This document shows, piece after piece, positions 15,882 to 25,900 of a DNA stretch of 64,000 nt. The notes under the pieces are model-generated. The model was not told where the DNA came from, searched no databases, and worked only from the letters and a program-made list of their open reading frames with translations. Made by a program: the position numbers and the translations under genes. Origin of the DNA: Paenibacillus sp. SYP-B4298 (GTDB lineage: Bacteria > Bacillota > Bacilli > Paenibacillales > Paenibacillaceae); the NCBI RefSeq assembly GCF_027627475.1, contig NZ_CP115484.1:2340001-2404000 (forward strand), read 5' to 3'. Position 1 is the stretch's first letter, and each line of letters starts with the position of its first letter.

Positions 15882-18200
15882 TTATGACTCATATCGCACA
15901 GCCACATGGCCACGTTCTCGATCTCGCAGCACAACCACACCCTTGCGTACCTGGCCGCTTGGCTGCTTGAATGTGAGCTTGCCTGTCGTTCCTTTCGTCA
16001 CCAACTGCCTCGCCATCGCCGCGCTCAGCTTCTTCTCGGGCATCGCCTTCCAGATGACGAAGGTGCAGCCTTCCCGGTAGTGCGTACAGCCATAGCCGCG
16101 CTTGCCCTCGATGATCTGCCCCTTGCAGCCCTGACGCGGGCACGGGCCTAGCAGCTCTGGCTGCCTGGAGGCGGCGGACTCCGTCTCCGCAGTCAGACTG
16201 CGCGACGTGGCGACGCCAGAGGCTGCGCCCGTGCGAGCCATCGACCTTGCGCCGGCTGTCCGCTCAGAGGTTGACCTGCCCGCCGCCGAGCTGCCGCGGC
16301 TTCTTCCCTTGGCTGGCCCACTCTTACGCCTGCCCTCCTCCTCCGCGAACAGCGATGGCGGAGCCGGACGCTGCGTTCGCACCTTCTGAACGATGAGGCT
16401 GGCGAATTGCTTCACCTTATCCATAAAATCGAGATCGCTGGCGGCTCCCTTGGAGATCTGATGCAGCCGCTGCTCCCAGCGCCCCGTCATCTCCGGCGAA
16501 GCCAGCAGCTCGACGCCTGCATCGCGAATCAACTCAATGGCTGCGCAGCCCTTCGTTGTGATGTCCAGCTTTTTGCCAGATAGCGTAATATAGCCCACCT
16601 GCTTCAGTCGTTCGATGGTCGCTGCCCGAGTAGCCGGCGTGCCTAGCCCGGTGTCCTTCATCGCCTCCTTCAGCTCATCGTCCTCGATGCTCTTGCCTGC
16701 CGTCTCCATCGCCTTGAGCAGTGTGCCCTCTGTATAGGATTTGGGCGGCTGGGTCGTCTTCTCCTTCACCTCTGCCTCGCGGCACAGGACAGGCGCGTTC
16801 TTGTCGACAGAGAAGCTTCGGTCTACGATCAGCTCCTCCTCCTCCTCGTCATCCTCCGCCTTCTTCTTGCGGCTGCGACCAGGCTTGTCCTGCTCCTTCG
16901 TCTCCTCCTGCACTACCTTCCAGCCGGGATCAAGCTGCTGCTTGACCTTCGTTTTGAACCGCTCCTGCTCGACCTCTGTCAGCACCTCATGGTTGCTGTA
17001 CACCGCCGGCGGATAATATTGCGACAGGAAACGCCGCACGATCAGATCATATATTTTTTGCTCATCTGCACTCAGCGTCCCGGCCTTCTTCGGCGTCGGC
17101 AGAATCGCGTGGTGATCCTCGACCTTGGATGGATTGCATACGGCCTTATTGCCCTTATGTACACGGGAACGATCCGCCCCTGTCGCCAGTTGACCATAGG
17201 ATGTCTGCTGCAGCATCGTCAGCACCTTGTCCATGATCGGCAGATTCTCCTCCGTCACATAGTTCGAATTCGTGCGCGGATACGTAATCAGCTTATGCTT
17301 CTCATACAACGCCTGTGCCACATCAAGCGTCTTCTTCGCAGGGAAACCGTATCTGCCATTCGCCTCACGCTGCAGCAATGTCAGATCGTATAGCCGGAAC
17401 GGATACTCCTTGGACTCCTTCACCTCATAGGACAGGATGCGTCCCTCCTTGCCCTTGACCTTATCCGCCAGCGCCTGCGCCTTGAGCGGGTCGGTGAGCC
17501 GGTCACCCTGCCACAGTCCGTTATAGCCGCCTGCAGCCTGCTTGAAGCTGGCCCGCAGCACGTAATATGTCTCCGGCTTGAACGCCTCGATCTCCTTATA
17601 ACGGTCGAACAGCAGCGCCAGCACGGGCGTCTGCACACGGCCGACAGACAGCAAGGCGCGATGGCGGATCGTGAAAGCGCGCGAGGCATTCATTCCGATC
17701 AGCCAGTCGGCCTCGCTGCGCGCCTTGGCTGCGCGGGTCAGCGGATCGTATTCCGTATCGCTGCGCAGCTTCTCGAAGCCGCGGCGGATCGTCTCTGGCG
17801 TCAGATCGGAGATCCATAGCCTGTCGGCAGGCAGCCGAATCTTCAAGTATTGAATGATGAGATGGAAGATCAACTGCCCCTCCCGCCCGGCGTCACATGC
17901 ATTGACGACTCTGCCGCAGCGTCCGGCCAGCTCCTTGATCGTCTTCAATTGATCCCGTGTCCGGGGATTGGGCCATAGCTTGAAGCGATCAGGAATAATT
18001 GGCAGATCCTCGGCATTCCATTTCTTATACCTCGCATCGTACTGATCCGGCTCCGCCAGGCTGACCAGGTGGCCGATCGCCCAGGTAATAATATAGCGTT
18101 CCCCTTCCAGATAGGTGCGGCGGTTCTGCGCCCTAGGCTCCAGCACCGCCGCAATCGACCTGCCCATATCCGGCTTCTCCGCAATAATTAACGTTTTCAC
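15882..18200 (-). CDS. topB: DNA topoisomerase III (type IA)
   Basis: About 772 residues. The type IA topoisomerase relaxes and decatenates DNA through a Tyr-linked single-strand break. Visible parts: N-terminal TOPRIM domain (TLIIAEKPDMGRSIA; catalytic DAGREG at about 105), the central domains, and the active-site Tyr in ITYPRTNSNYV (about 310). The C-terminus has one zinc-finger-like repeat (CPRQGCKG...CTHYREGC, about 710-735) and a basic, Ser/Arg/Gly-rich linker before it. A highly charged insert (RKKKAEDDEEEEE) near residue 450 is unusual. The start is GTG 18200, after GGGAG; the frame continues five codons upstream to another GTG. A palindrome lies just before the start. Confidence 0.92.
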   Translation of the reverse strand: MKTLIIAEKPDMGRSIAAVLEPRAQNRRTYLEGERYIITWAIGHLVSLAEPDQYDARYKKWNAEDLPIIPDRFKLWPNPRTRDQLKTIKELAGRCGRVVNACDAGREGQLIFHLIIQYLKIRLPADRLWISDLTPETIRRGFEKLRSDTEYDPLTRAAKARSEADWLIGMNASRAFTIRHRALLSVGRVQTPVLALLFDRYKEIEAFKPETYYVLRASFKQAAGGYNGLWQGDRLTDPLKAQALADKVKGKEGRILSYEVKESKEYPFRLYDLTLLQREANGRYGFPAKKTLDVAQALYEKHKLITYPRTNSNYVTEENLPIMDKVLTMLQQTSYGQLATGADRSRVHKGNKAVCNPSKVEDHHAILPTPKKAGTLSADEQKIYDLIVRRFLSQYYPPAVYSNHEVLTEVEQERFKTKVKQQLDPGWKVVQEETKEQDKPGRSRKKKAEDDEEEEELIVDRSFSVDKNAPVLCREAEVKEKTTQPPKSYTEGTLLKAMETAGKSIEDDELKEAMKDTGLGTPATRAATIERLKQVGYITLSGKKLDITTKGCAAIELIRDAGVELLASPEMTGRWEQRLHQISKGAASDLDFMDKVKQFASLIVQKVRTQRPAPPSLFAEEEGRRKSGPAKGRSRGSSAAGRSTSERTAGARSMARTGAASGVATSRSLTAETESAASRQPELLGPCPRQGCKGQIIEGKRGYGCTHYREGCTFVIWKAMPEKKLSAAMARQLVTKGTTGKLTFKQPSGQVRKGVVVLRDRERGHVAVRYES

Positions 18201-18218
18201 ATGCCTCTCCCTCACTCT

Positions 18219-18231
18219 GCGTTAATAACGC
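18219..18231. repeat. Perfect palindrome upstream of topB
   Basis: GCGTTA-A-TAACGC is a perfect 13-base palindrome, extended by CTGC/GCAG with one extra base. It lies 18 bases upstream of the topB start codon, inside the expected leader. A larger inverted repeat, ACGCTCC / GGAGCGT with a 20-base loop, lies just beyond it (about 18236-18269). Either could be a protein site or leader hairpin; nothing shows which. Confidence 0.4.
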
Positions 18232-18380
18232 GCAGCAACGCTCCTTCAATTCATACATCATAACGGAGCGTGCCACAGCAGCTACATCCGTCTGCCTTCC
18301 CGGTTGGTTGGCAAGCACCCTAAAATTGCATGAATCATCGAAGCATTCTGCTTCTGCACACCAGGCTGTTCATCCTCCCC

Positions 18381-18704
18381 TTAGCGGAAGCTGCACGCCC
18401 GTATACGTTCCTGGATGTCGTTGTCTAATATGTAATCCGCAATCTGCTGCTTCTCGTCTGCGGTGAACTGATATTCACAATCACAGCCCTCATCCAGCGG
18501 CACGATCTGGGCGATCTGTCCACCATGAGTGCAGATGACCATAATGGTCAGATCAATCAGGTCGTCCGGTGCCGCCCCTTGCAAGCCTGCCTCCAGCTCG
18601 AAGCGTAGCTCTACATCGATCCATTGTTCATCCCGCCGCTCCAGACGGGGGGTGAAGGAGGCGAATCTGAGCTGTGTAATCGTATCTGATCCGTATTTGA
18701 TCAC
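18381..18704 (-). CDS. Hypothetical protein, about 107 residues
   Basis: A small soluble acidic protein with no recognised domain. Its core (LRFASFTPRLERRDEQWIDVELRFELEAG) looks like beta strands, followed by CTHGGQIAQIVPLDEGCDCEY with three Cys residues and a C-terminal helical region (DEKQQIADYILDND). I do not recognise the family. The start GTG 18704 is chosen because GGAGG lies eight bases before it; the frame is open a further 15 codons upstream to 18749 but that ATG has no site. It is followed 180 bases later by topB in the same direction. Confidence 0.6.
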   Translation of the reverse strand: MIKYGSDTITQLRFASFTPRLERRDEQWIDVELRFELEAGLQGAAPDDLIDLTIMVICTHGGQIAQIVPLDEGCDCEYQFTADEKQQIADYILDNDIQERIRACSFR

Positions 18705-18821
18705 GCGTATTCCCTCCATTTTCGCATTATTATGCGATGTCATCCTCATATTTTACCATAGCTAATCATAATCTGCCTCTATATGCGGCTGCTTCTGGAC
18801 ATCGCCAAGTATCTGATCAGC

Positions 18822-18877
18822 ACAAAATAAGACTCCCCTTATGACAGCAAATCGATCGGATCGTTTGCTTTCATAAG
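18822..18877 (-). terminator. Rho-independent terminator of the ABC exporter operon
   Basis: CTTATGACAGCAAATCGATC (18838-18857) and its partner ending TTTGCTTTCATAAG (18877) form a long imperfect stem. In the minus-strand sense the stem is followed by GGGGAGTCTTATTTTGTG, a T-rich tail. It lies about 70 bases past the stop of the permease gene at 18950. Confidence 0.65.
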
Positions 18878-18949
18878 AGAAGCCTGATTCCTTCCACGAT
18901 AGAAATTCCCCTTCTCCGCCCTGATTGCACAGCACGGCCTATATGTCGC

Positions 18950-20479
18950 CTACCTGCCCCGCAGCAGCAATCGCTTCAACCTAGCATAGCCGAGTCCATA
19001 GGCCAGAGCTAACAGCCCGACAAGCACGAGAATGAGCGCCAGTGTGGCTCCGAACGATAGCTCGCCACCGCCTGCGGCCGAGCCAAGCAGCCAGAAGAGC
19101 AAGGACGCGCCAATCCCCGCCCACGCTCCCGCTCCGCTTGGCAATTGCTCGCTAATTTCCGCCGAGTTTTTCTGATCATTCTTCTCTATAGTGGCGAGCT
19201 GGATGCCCGCCGCAGCGATACCGACCAGGATGACGATCAGGCCGATCCCAAGCAGCAGAGCGATGAACGACAAGCTTAGCTGCTGTGCGACGGGGAGTCC
19301 GCTGCATAGCGCAAATGCCCAGACACTCAGGAAGCTGATGCCTCCGATCGGCAGAGCCGCCAGCATCTTGCCAATTAACAGATGACGCGGATGAGTTCCG
19401 GAAATAATATAAAAAGCCAGATTGCGCCCTTCCCCTACGAACATCGCAGCCAGCACCTCGCCATAGCTGAGCAAGGCGACCAACACACCGGCTGCAAGGA
19501 CAAGCATGCCCTGCCAACTCTCATCCTGCTCGGCAATCATCGGCCCTAGAAAGTATGCAGCTATGAGACCAGCAAGAAGAAAGAGCAGACGCACATACGT
19601 AATGCGGTTTCTACCGAATTGCAGCCATTCCTTCGCCTGGATCGCTCCTACAGCTCCTTGCACCATCGCAGGCCAGCCAGACTTCGCCGAGGCGTTGCGG
19701 CCGGTATCGAGCCGCTTGGATACAAGCTGCCAGCCTTGGCGGTAGACGGTTCCCAGACGAGTGGGCCACAGCCATAACGAAAGCCCCATATAGGCGCCCG
19801 GCAGCATGAGAACAGCCGCAACGAGATAAATTAGATTCTGGTTATCCCGCAGGAGACTCCCGATCAGATCAAAGGGTACACCGCTCGCCAGCATATAGAC
19901 CAGATAGATGACCAGGGCGATGAATACCCCCGGCACCAGCACACGTGTGGCACCCAGCACAGCAGGCACCGCCCGCACGATATAAATGAGCGCCAGCAGC
20001 CCCGTCAGGTCGCCCAGCAATCCGGCCCCAACGCTCAGCAACAGCAGCAGCGGCGCTGTCCAGGGGACCAGTTCGCCAGGAAGCAGATTGCTTAATATAA
20101 TGGCTGTCACCAGTCCGTTGAATGCCTTCGCCGGGAGCTCTGCCAGGACAACAGCGGACAACATCTGCGCAGGCGGGCAGGATGAGATATGCACAAATGG
20201 CAAGAAGCGGTCCGAATACAATTGCCCCTCCTGCTTGCCGAAGACATCCAATATGCTGATGAGCACAGACAGACCCAAGATCAGTGCAATGACGATACTC
20301 AGACTATATTCGGGCGCATTGCGAAACAGGATGACGATCCAGGTAACAGCGCCTAATTGGGCGAGCTTCAGCCATAGCCCGAGCTTGAAGCGACTGAAGC
20401 GCCACGACTGATTCCATCTCTCCCGCCAGATGGCGGCAACCATTGCACGCAGCGGCAAGGCGCTCGTTGTGCGCGACAT
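18950..20479 (-). CDS. ABC exporter permease (polytopic, about 509 residues)
   Basis: An integral membrane protein with roughly 10-12 hydrophobic helices over its whole length (for example IVIALILGLSVLISILDVFG, LIYLVAAVLMLPGAYMGLSL, LLFLLAGLIAAYFLGPMI, LALILVLVGLLALAYGLGY). There is no enzymatic motif. Length and topology resemble YthQ/EcsB-like ABC exporter membrane subunits. The start codon overlaps the stop of the ATPase gene by one base (TAATG at 20479), so the two are translationally coupled and almost certainly form one transporter. It lies 3' of the NRPS operon but is served by its own promoter; export of or immunity to the peptide is possible, not shown. Confidence 0.75.
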   Translation of the reverse strand: MSRTTSALPLRAMVAAIWRERWNQSWRFSRFKLGLWLKLAQLGAVTWIVILFRNAPEYSLSIVIALILGLSVLISILDVFGKQEGQLYSDRFLPFVHISSCPPAQMLSAVVLAELPAKAFNGLVTAIILSNLLPGELVPWTAPLLLLLSVGAGLLGDLTGLLALIYIVRAVPAVLGATRVLVPGVFIALVIYLVYMLASGVPFDLIGSLLRDNQNLIYLVAAVLMLPGAYMGLSLWLWPTRLGTVYRQGWQLVSKRLDTGRNASAKSGWPAMVQGAVGAIQAKEWLQFGRNRITYVRLLFLLAGLIAAYFLGPMIAEQDESWQGMLVLAAGVLVALLSYGEVLAAMFVGEGRNLAFYIISGTHPRHLLIGKMLAALPIGGISFLSVWAFALCSGLPVAQQLSLSFIALLLGIGLIVILVGIAAAGIQLATIEKNDQKNSAEISEQLPSGAGAWAGIGASLLFWLLGSAAGGGELSFGATLALILVLVGLLALAYGLGYARLKRLLLRGR

Positions 20480-21918
20480 TATCCAACCTCCAGTGCAGGC
20501 ATATTTCCCGTCAGTTGCAGAAATACCTGCTCCAGATTGGCCTCTGGCAGCTCAAGCTGCACACGCAGCTCCTCCATCGTACCGAGCGCCTGCAGCTCGC
20601 CCCGGTCAATAATCGCCACCCGGTCGGCAAGCTCCTCCGCCAGCGCCAGAATGTGAGTCGTAATAAAGACCGCGGTTCCCTGATTGGCCGCGGCCACGAT
20701 CAGATCCTTCACCTCGCGCGCGGCGCGCGGGTCAAGGCCGTTCGTGACTTCATCCAGCAGCAGAACCTTAGGCTGATGGATCAATCCGGCGGCGATCGCC
20801 ATCTTGCGTTTCATGCCCAGAGAGAAGCCGCGAATCAGATGATCCCCCCACTGCTCCAGCTTCAGCGATTGCAGCAGCTCCTCCGTCCGCCGCCGCGCCT
20901 CCTGCTCCGCGACGCCATACATACCAGCGACGAACCACAGAAACTCCCGTGCCGTTAGCCCCTCTCGAAGCAGTGGATTATCCGGTACATAGCCAATCAG
21001 CTTGCGCGCCGTCAGCCCATCCCTGAACATATCCTGTCCGCAGATGCTAATCTCCCCGTCGCTCGGGTCGAGCAGTCCAATCATCATCTTGATGGTGGTC
21101 GTCTTTCCGGCGCCATTGCTGCCCAGAAATGCCAAAATCTCTCCCGGCTCCACGGTCAGGTCGATGCCCTTGACCGCTTCGAAGCTGCCATAACGCTTGC
21201 GCAGCCCTGCAAGGCGAATCGCCTTGCCCTCTCCCTTGCCGCTGGACACCAGTCGCCTCCGAACAGGCACAGCGTCGCCTGGGTCCTCTTGCATGGTTGC
21301 AGATAACCCGCTTTCTGTATCGGCAATACCGTCTTCCCCGTGATAGGCTGCCACCTCCGTCTCCGCCAAGGGTGAGGCTCCCTCCTTGACAGCGCGATAA
21401 CGTTCCAGGCTCTCCAAGTATGCGGCAGGCTCGTCGACACTGAATACGATGTGCTCCACACGTTCTGTCTTTTTGCTCGGCCACGGCATGGCCATCTCCA
21501 TCGGCTCCTTCAGCTCGATCTCTAGCATGTTGAATTCATCAGCCACCAGAAACATCGACTTGCTGTCCGGGTCGTACTTCATCTCCTGCTGCGGCAGTGA
21601 TAGCTTGGAGGGCAGTCCTCCTCTGCGGGATACGATCGAAGCGATACGGTGATGCGGAACCTGAACCACGGAGCCAAAATAACGGAATTCCAGCCCCTCC
21701 CTACTTATCGTATGCCGTTCCTTGATGACCACCAGCATACTCCGTGTCCCTGCAAACAGCACCAGCAAGCCTACGGCAAGCACGATCCAGTTCCATGGCG
21801 AAGACAACAACAGCGCTGCTACAAGGCTGCCAGCAAAAACCAGCGCTAACCCGATGAATAATCCAATCGTATTGCCGAGCAGCATGGAAGACTTTTTGCG
21901 GAACGTAAAATGGCTCAC
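20479..21918 (-). CDS. ABC exporter ATPase fused to an N-terminal membrane/PH-like domain
   Basis: A 479-residue protein. Residues about 10-65 hold two transmembrane helices (LLGNTIGLFIGLALVFAGSL; WIVLAVGLLVLFAGT), residues about 70-130 resemble a bacterial PH-like domain (HTISREGLEFRYFGSVVQVP), then comes an acidic linker. The ABC domain begins near 230: Walker A GSNGAGKT (about 268), signature FSLGMKRKM, Walker B VLLLDEVTNGLDP and an H-loop ITTHI. The FSLGM signature and TNGLDP loop are typical of exporter ATPases of the CcmA/Nod/drug group. Fusion of a membrane-anchored PH-like domain to the ATPase is unusual. Start: GTG 21918, eight bases after GGAGG. It is the first gene of a two-gene operon with an extended -10 promoter. 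Confidence 0.78.
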   Translation of the reverse strand: MSHFTFRKKSSMLLGNTIGLFIGLALVFAGSLVAALLLSSPWNWIVLAVGLLVLFAGTRSMLVVIKERHTISREGLEFRYFGSVVQVPHHRIASIVSRRGGLPSKLSLPQQEMKYDPDSKSMFLVADEFNMLEIELKEPMEMAMPWPSKKTERVEHIVFSVDEPAAYLESLERYRAVKEGASPLAETEVAAYHGEDGIADTESGLSATMQEDPGDAVPVRRRLVSSGKGEGKAIRLAGLRKRYGSFEAVKGIDLTVEPGEILAFLGSNGAGKTTTIKMMIGLLDPSDGEISICGQDMFRDGLTARKLIGYVPDNPLLREGLTAREFLWFVAGMYGVAEQEARRRTEELLQSLKLEQWGDHLIRGFSLGMKRKMAIAAGLIHQPKVLLLDEVTNGLDPRAAREVKDLIVAAANQGTAVFITTHILALAEELADRVAIIDRGELQALGTMEELRVQLELPEANLEQVFLQLTGNMPALEVG

Positions 21919-21967
21919 CTATCCAACCTCCATATTTTTGTATTGTAAGGAAACAAATTCAAAATCT

Positions 21968-21976
21968 ATTATAGCA
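21968..21976 (-). promoter_or_regulatory. Extended -10 promoter of the ABC exporter operon
   Basis: Minus-strand sense TGCTATAAT: a consensus TATAAT (21968-21973) with the TGn extension (21974-21976). The upstream DNA is AT-rich with no clear -35 at 17 bases, which an extended -10 can tolerate. The start codon at 21918 lies about 50 bases downstream. This separates the exporter from the NRPS operon. Confidence 0.6.
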
Positions 21977-22006
21977 TAATTGTATTATTTTTCATTTATC
22001 AAGCGT

Positions 22007-22036
22007 AAAACGGCTGCCTCCGTCCTTAATAGGCAG
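22007..22036 (-). terminator. Weak terminator after the type II thioesterase gene
   Basis: Minus-strand sense CTGCCT (22031-22036) and AGGCAG (22014-22019) form a six-base stem with an 11-base loop, followed by CCGTTTT. It is placed just after the last gene of the NRPS operon. The stem is short and the T-tract has only four bases. Confidence 0.35.
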
Positions 22037-22043
22037 AGCTCTA

Positions 22044-22826
22044 TTAAAACAATCTGTTCCAGCTTGCTAAATGAGTGATGGTATCGATCTCCTTGGTCAT
22101 CCCGGCAATCAGCTCCTGTTGATGCGTCATGAGGAAAAAATGCCCGCCGGGCAGCATCTCGCTTTTGAAGCGGCTGGCGGTGAATCGCTCCCAGTTGCGC
22201 AGTTGCGGCTCCGGCACCATCTCATCCTGCTTCCCTCCCCAAGCTACTATGGGGCATGTTAATTTGCCTCCCTCATACACATAGGTCTCTGACATCTGAA
22301 AATCAGCCCGCAAGATCGGCGAGCACAAATCCATAAGCTCTGTATCGGCGAGCACCTCTTCAGGAGTACCGCCATACAGGCGCAAGCCCGCCCGGAACTC
22401 CTCCTCCGGCAAACGGTAGATCGGCGCAATCTCCCGCTCCGCATCCGGGGCATTTCTTCCACCCACCATAAGCTGCATCGGGCCAACCCCGAACTGGGCT
22501 TTGCTATATAATGCCAGCTCGAAGGCCACAATCGCGCCCAGGCTATGCCCATAGAACAACACCGGCTTGTCCATATACGGGCGAATGGCATGTGCTGCGG
22601 AACTTGCCAATGCGCGGACATCCGTATAGAGCTCCTCCCCGATACGTGTACCGTGGCCTGGATATTGAACAGCCCATACTTCAACCGTATCCGGCAGCAG
22701 CTTATGCCAGTTGCGAAATACGGATGACGTCCCTCCTGCATAAGGGAAGCAAAACAGGCGAAACAGTGCGCGTTCATTTTTCTGCCGGCAACTTAGCCAG
22801 CGGCTGCTATCTGATAGATTCGTCAA
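22044..22826 (-). CDS. Type II thioesterase of the NRPS cluster (GrsT/SrfTE-like)
   Basis: About 260 residues of the alpha/beta-hydrolase fold. Stand-alone type II thioesterases remove wrong acyl groups from blocked carrier domains and so keep NRPS lines running. Seen: the oxyanion region RLFCFPYAGG (about 25), nucleophile elbow FYGHSLGA (about 92; Ser), the family marker LMVGGRNAPD (S replaced by G in the usual VSGR), and the C-terminal catalytic His in LPGGHFFL (about 230) with the Asp in GGKQDEMV. It is the last gene of the operon, about 75 bases after the NRPS with the terminal TE. I place the start at TTG 22826, nine bases after AAGGAG; an upstream TTG at 22844 overlaps that site. Confidence 0.88.
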   Translation of the reverse strand: MTNLSDSSRWLSCRQKNERALFRLFCFPYAGGTSSVFRNWHKLLPDTVEVWAVQYPGHGTRIGEELYTDVRALASSAAHAIRPYMDKPVLFYGHSLGAIVAFELALYSKAQFGVGPMQLMVGGRNAPDAEREIAPIYRLPEEEFRAGLRLYGGTPEEVLADTELMDLCSPILRADFQMSETYVYEGGKLTCPIVAWGGKQDEMVPEPQLRNWERFTASRFKSEMLPGGHFFLMTHQQELIAGMTKEIDTITHLASWNRLF

Positions 22827-22901
22827 CCCGTTCAGCTCCTTCAAAAATGAGTTAATGAATAAAGCAGAGGGGAGAGGCTTCCTCCCCCTTCTGCAATGAA
22901 A

Positions 22902-25900
22902 CTACTGCTGCAGCACATCTTGCATATGTTGTGCGACAGCCTCCACATGAGGCGAATCCATCATCGTATGATGCTCGCCGGACACATAACGAACGTCGAC
23001 GCCTTGCAACGCAAGCTCCTCCCAGCCCATGGACGGTTCTCCGCCTGCGCTGCCCGGATCATCGACCCGAATAAGAGTGAGCGCTCCGCTGTATCCTTCC
23101 GGCTCATAGCTGCGTGTAGCTGCTGACAGCTCGCGATAGATTCGAACCAGCGCCTCCGCATTGGCCGTGCTCATCTCGTCTGCCGCAACGCCGCGCGTCT
23201 TCGCCTCCTCCAGCAGTGCAGCGAGCTGCTCCTCCGGTTCGACCTGCCTCACCTCGGCCAGCGGAATGTCGATCAGGCGCGACCATAGCTCGGCATCGCT
23301 CAGTTCCAACTCCTCGTCCTCTGTGTCATAGCGGGCAGGCGTGTCCAGCAAGAATAGCTGCTCGACCTCCGCACCCTCCAGGGTCAACTGGCGTGCCATC
23401 TCGTAGGCAATCGTGCCGCCGATAGACCAGCCTCCAAGACGGTATGGGCCGCCAGGATGAGCGCTGCGAAGCTGCTCGATGTAGTCCCTGGCCACCTCCT
23501 CGATCGTTCCGGTTGACATGCCGTCCAGCGCCCGCGACTGGAACGCATGGAACGGTTGATCCGGGCCAAGCAGCTTCGCCAGCGACATATACGCCAGTAC
23601 CAGACCGCCAGCCGGATGGACGAAGAATAGCGGAGGACGGCTGCCATGCGGCTGAAGCGTGACCAGCGGATTGAACGGCGCAGCCGGGCTCTCCATCATG
23701 AGCACGCGAGCCAGTTCGGCAACCGTACCCTTCTCCAGCACCAGGCTGACCGGCAGCTCGCTGCCGAATTCCTGTTTGATTCGCATTACCAGACGAATAG
23801 CCAACAACGAATGGCCTCCCAGCGCGTAGAACGAGTCATGAATGCCGATCTCCGACAACTCCAACTGCTCCTCGAACAACTGCATTAGCCTTAACTCCGT
23901 CACATTGCGCGGCGCAGTATACTCCCGGCTCTCAGTCAGCTCCGGCTGCGGCAGCGCCTTGCGGTCGATCTTGCCGCTGGCTGTCAGCGGCAGCCGCTCC
24001 AGCAGCACGATCGCAGACGGCACCATGTACGCCGGCAACTGCTCCTCCAGCGCCTTGCGCCAGGATTGCCGCAGCTCCTGCTCCGACGCCGCTCCTGTAC
24101 CGCTCTGCTCCTGCGCCACCGCATACGCGATCAGACGCTTCTCGCCTCCGGCTCCTGCGCGAATTGCCGCCACCGCCTGCTTCACTCCAGGCTGGCTCGC
24201 CAGCGCTCCTTCCACCTCCTCCAGCTCGATCCGGTAGCCTCTCAGCTTCACCTGACCGTCCAGTCGTCCTACATATTCCAACTGTCCGTCCGTGCGATAC
24301 CTTACCAGATCGCCCGTCCGGTACAGCCGCGCCCCTGGCCGGAACGGATGCGCTACGAACACCGCCTCCGTCAGCTCCGGCTTGTTCAGGTAGCCCCGTG
24401 CCAGCCCGCGTCCGCCAATGTACAGCTCACCCGCTACGCCCACCGGCACCGGCTGACGATGCGCATCCAACACATACACCTCGGTGTTGGCGATCGGACG
24501 GCCGATCGGCACCTCCTCATACGCCGCCCGTTCCTCCGGCGCGCGGAAGGCCGTGCTGATCACCGTCGTCTCCGTCGGGCCATACGTGTTATACCAGGAC
24601 ACCCGTCCCTGAACCATCTCCTGCCATCGGGCATATTGCGCGGGCGATGGGCGCTCGCCGCCGATGATGACCGCTCGCACGCTTCCCGGCAGCTTCACCT
24701 CCCCGCTCGACAGGGACTGGCTCCACTCCTGCCAATACGCTGTCGCCAGGTTCAGCACGCTCACCCGCTCCGACTCGATCAGCTCCGTGAACTCCCGCAC
24801 GCCCAGCAGCCGCTCCCGCGGCATGACCAGCGTTCCCCCATGCAGCCAGGTCGGGAAGATTTCCTCCACCGCGGCATCGAAGCTGATCGTCGCCATCTGC
24901 AGCACCCGGTCGCTGCTGCTCAATTCATACAGCCTCCCGGCGCTCACATTATGGTTCAGCAGCGATCCGTGCGTGATGACTACACCTTTTGGCTGACCGG
25001 TCGAGCCCGAGGTATAGATCACGTAGGCCGCATGCTCCGGCTTCACGCCGCTCTTAGGCACAGTCGTCGCTTCCGCGGCGATCTGCTCCCGCTCCGCGTC
25101 CAGACAGACCGCCCGCGCATGGTGCTCCGGCAGCCGCGCGGCCACCGCCGACTGCGTCACCAGCAGCGGCAGCTTCGTGTCTGCCAGCATATAGGCGATC
25201 CGCTCCGCCGGATAGCTAGCGTCGATCGGCACATACGCCGCTCCTGCCTTCAGGATGCCCAGCAGTCCTATCGCCAGCTCGGACGTCCGCTCCGCGCACA
25301 GCCCCACCAGCACCTCCGGCCCGGCTCCCAGTCGCCGCAGATAATGCGCCACCTGGTTCGACCGCTCCTCCAGCTCGCGGTACGTTAGCTGCTCCTCGCC
25401 TGCGATCAGCGCGGGCGCGTCCGGCGTTGCTGCGGCCTGCTCGGCGATCAGCTCATGCACGCACCGCTCCGGCAGCGCCTCCAAGGTCGCATTCCAGCTC
25501 TCCAGCAGCTCGGTCAGCTCGGCGGCCTCCAGCCATGGCAGCTCCGTCACCGCGCATTCCGGCTGCTCCGCCATCGCCAGCAGCAGCCGTGACAGCCGCT
25601 GTAGCAGTTCGGCTGCTCCCTGCTCATCCAGCCGGTCGGTCTCATACCCGAGCTGCAGCTCCAGCTCCTCTCCCGGCAGCACCGACAGCGTCAGCGGATA
25701 GTTCGTCCGCTCATATGCTTGTACGCCCACGAGCTGAAGCCCATCGTGCTCGGCTGATTCCTCACTTGCAGCTTGGCCTCCAGCCTCGCCTGCCGCACTG
25801 CTGCTTGCCGCCGTGCCAGGCATCTCGCCAGACCTGGCTGTCCCACGCACACTCTCCACCTGAGTCGCCTGCTCTACCGATGCCCCGGCCTCAGCTTCCA

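Noticed and set aside
24066-25388. Long plus-strand open frame of 440 codons opposite the NRPS gene, repeated at 29124-30164
   Set aside because: It lies antisense to well-defined A and C domains, has an Arg/His/Pro-rich translation with no family resemblance, and is duplicated only because the NRPS DNA is duplicated. It is a by-product of GC-rich codon use.
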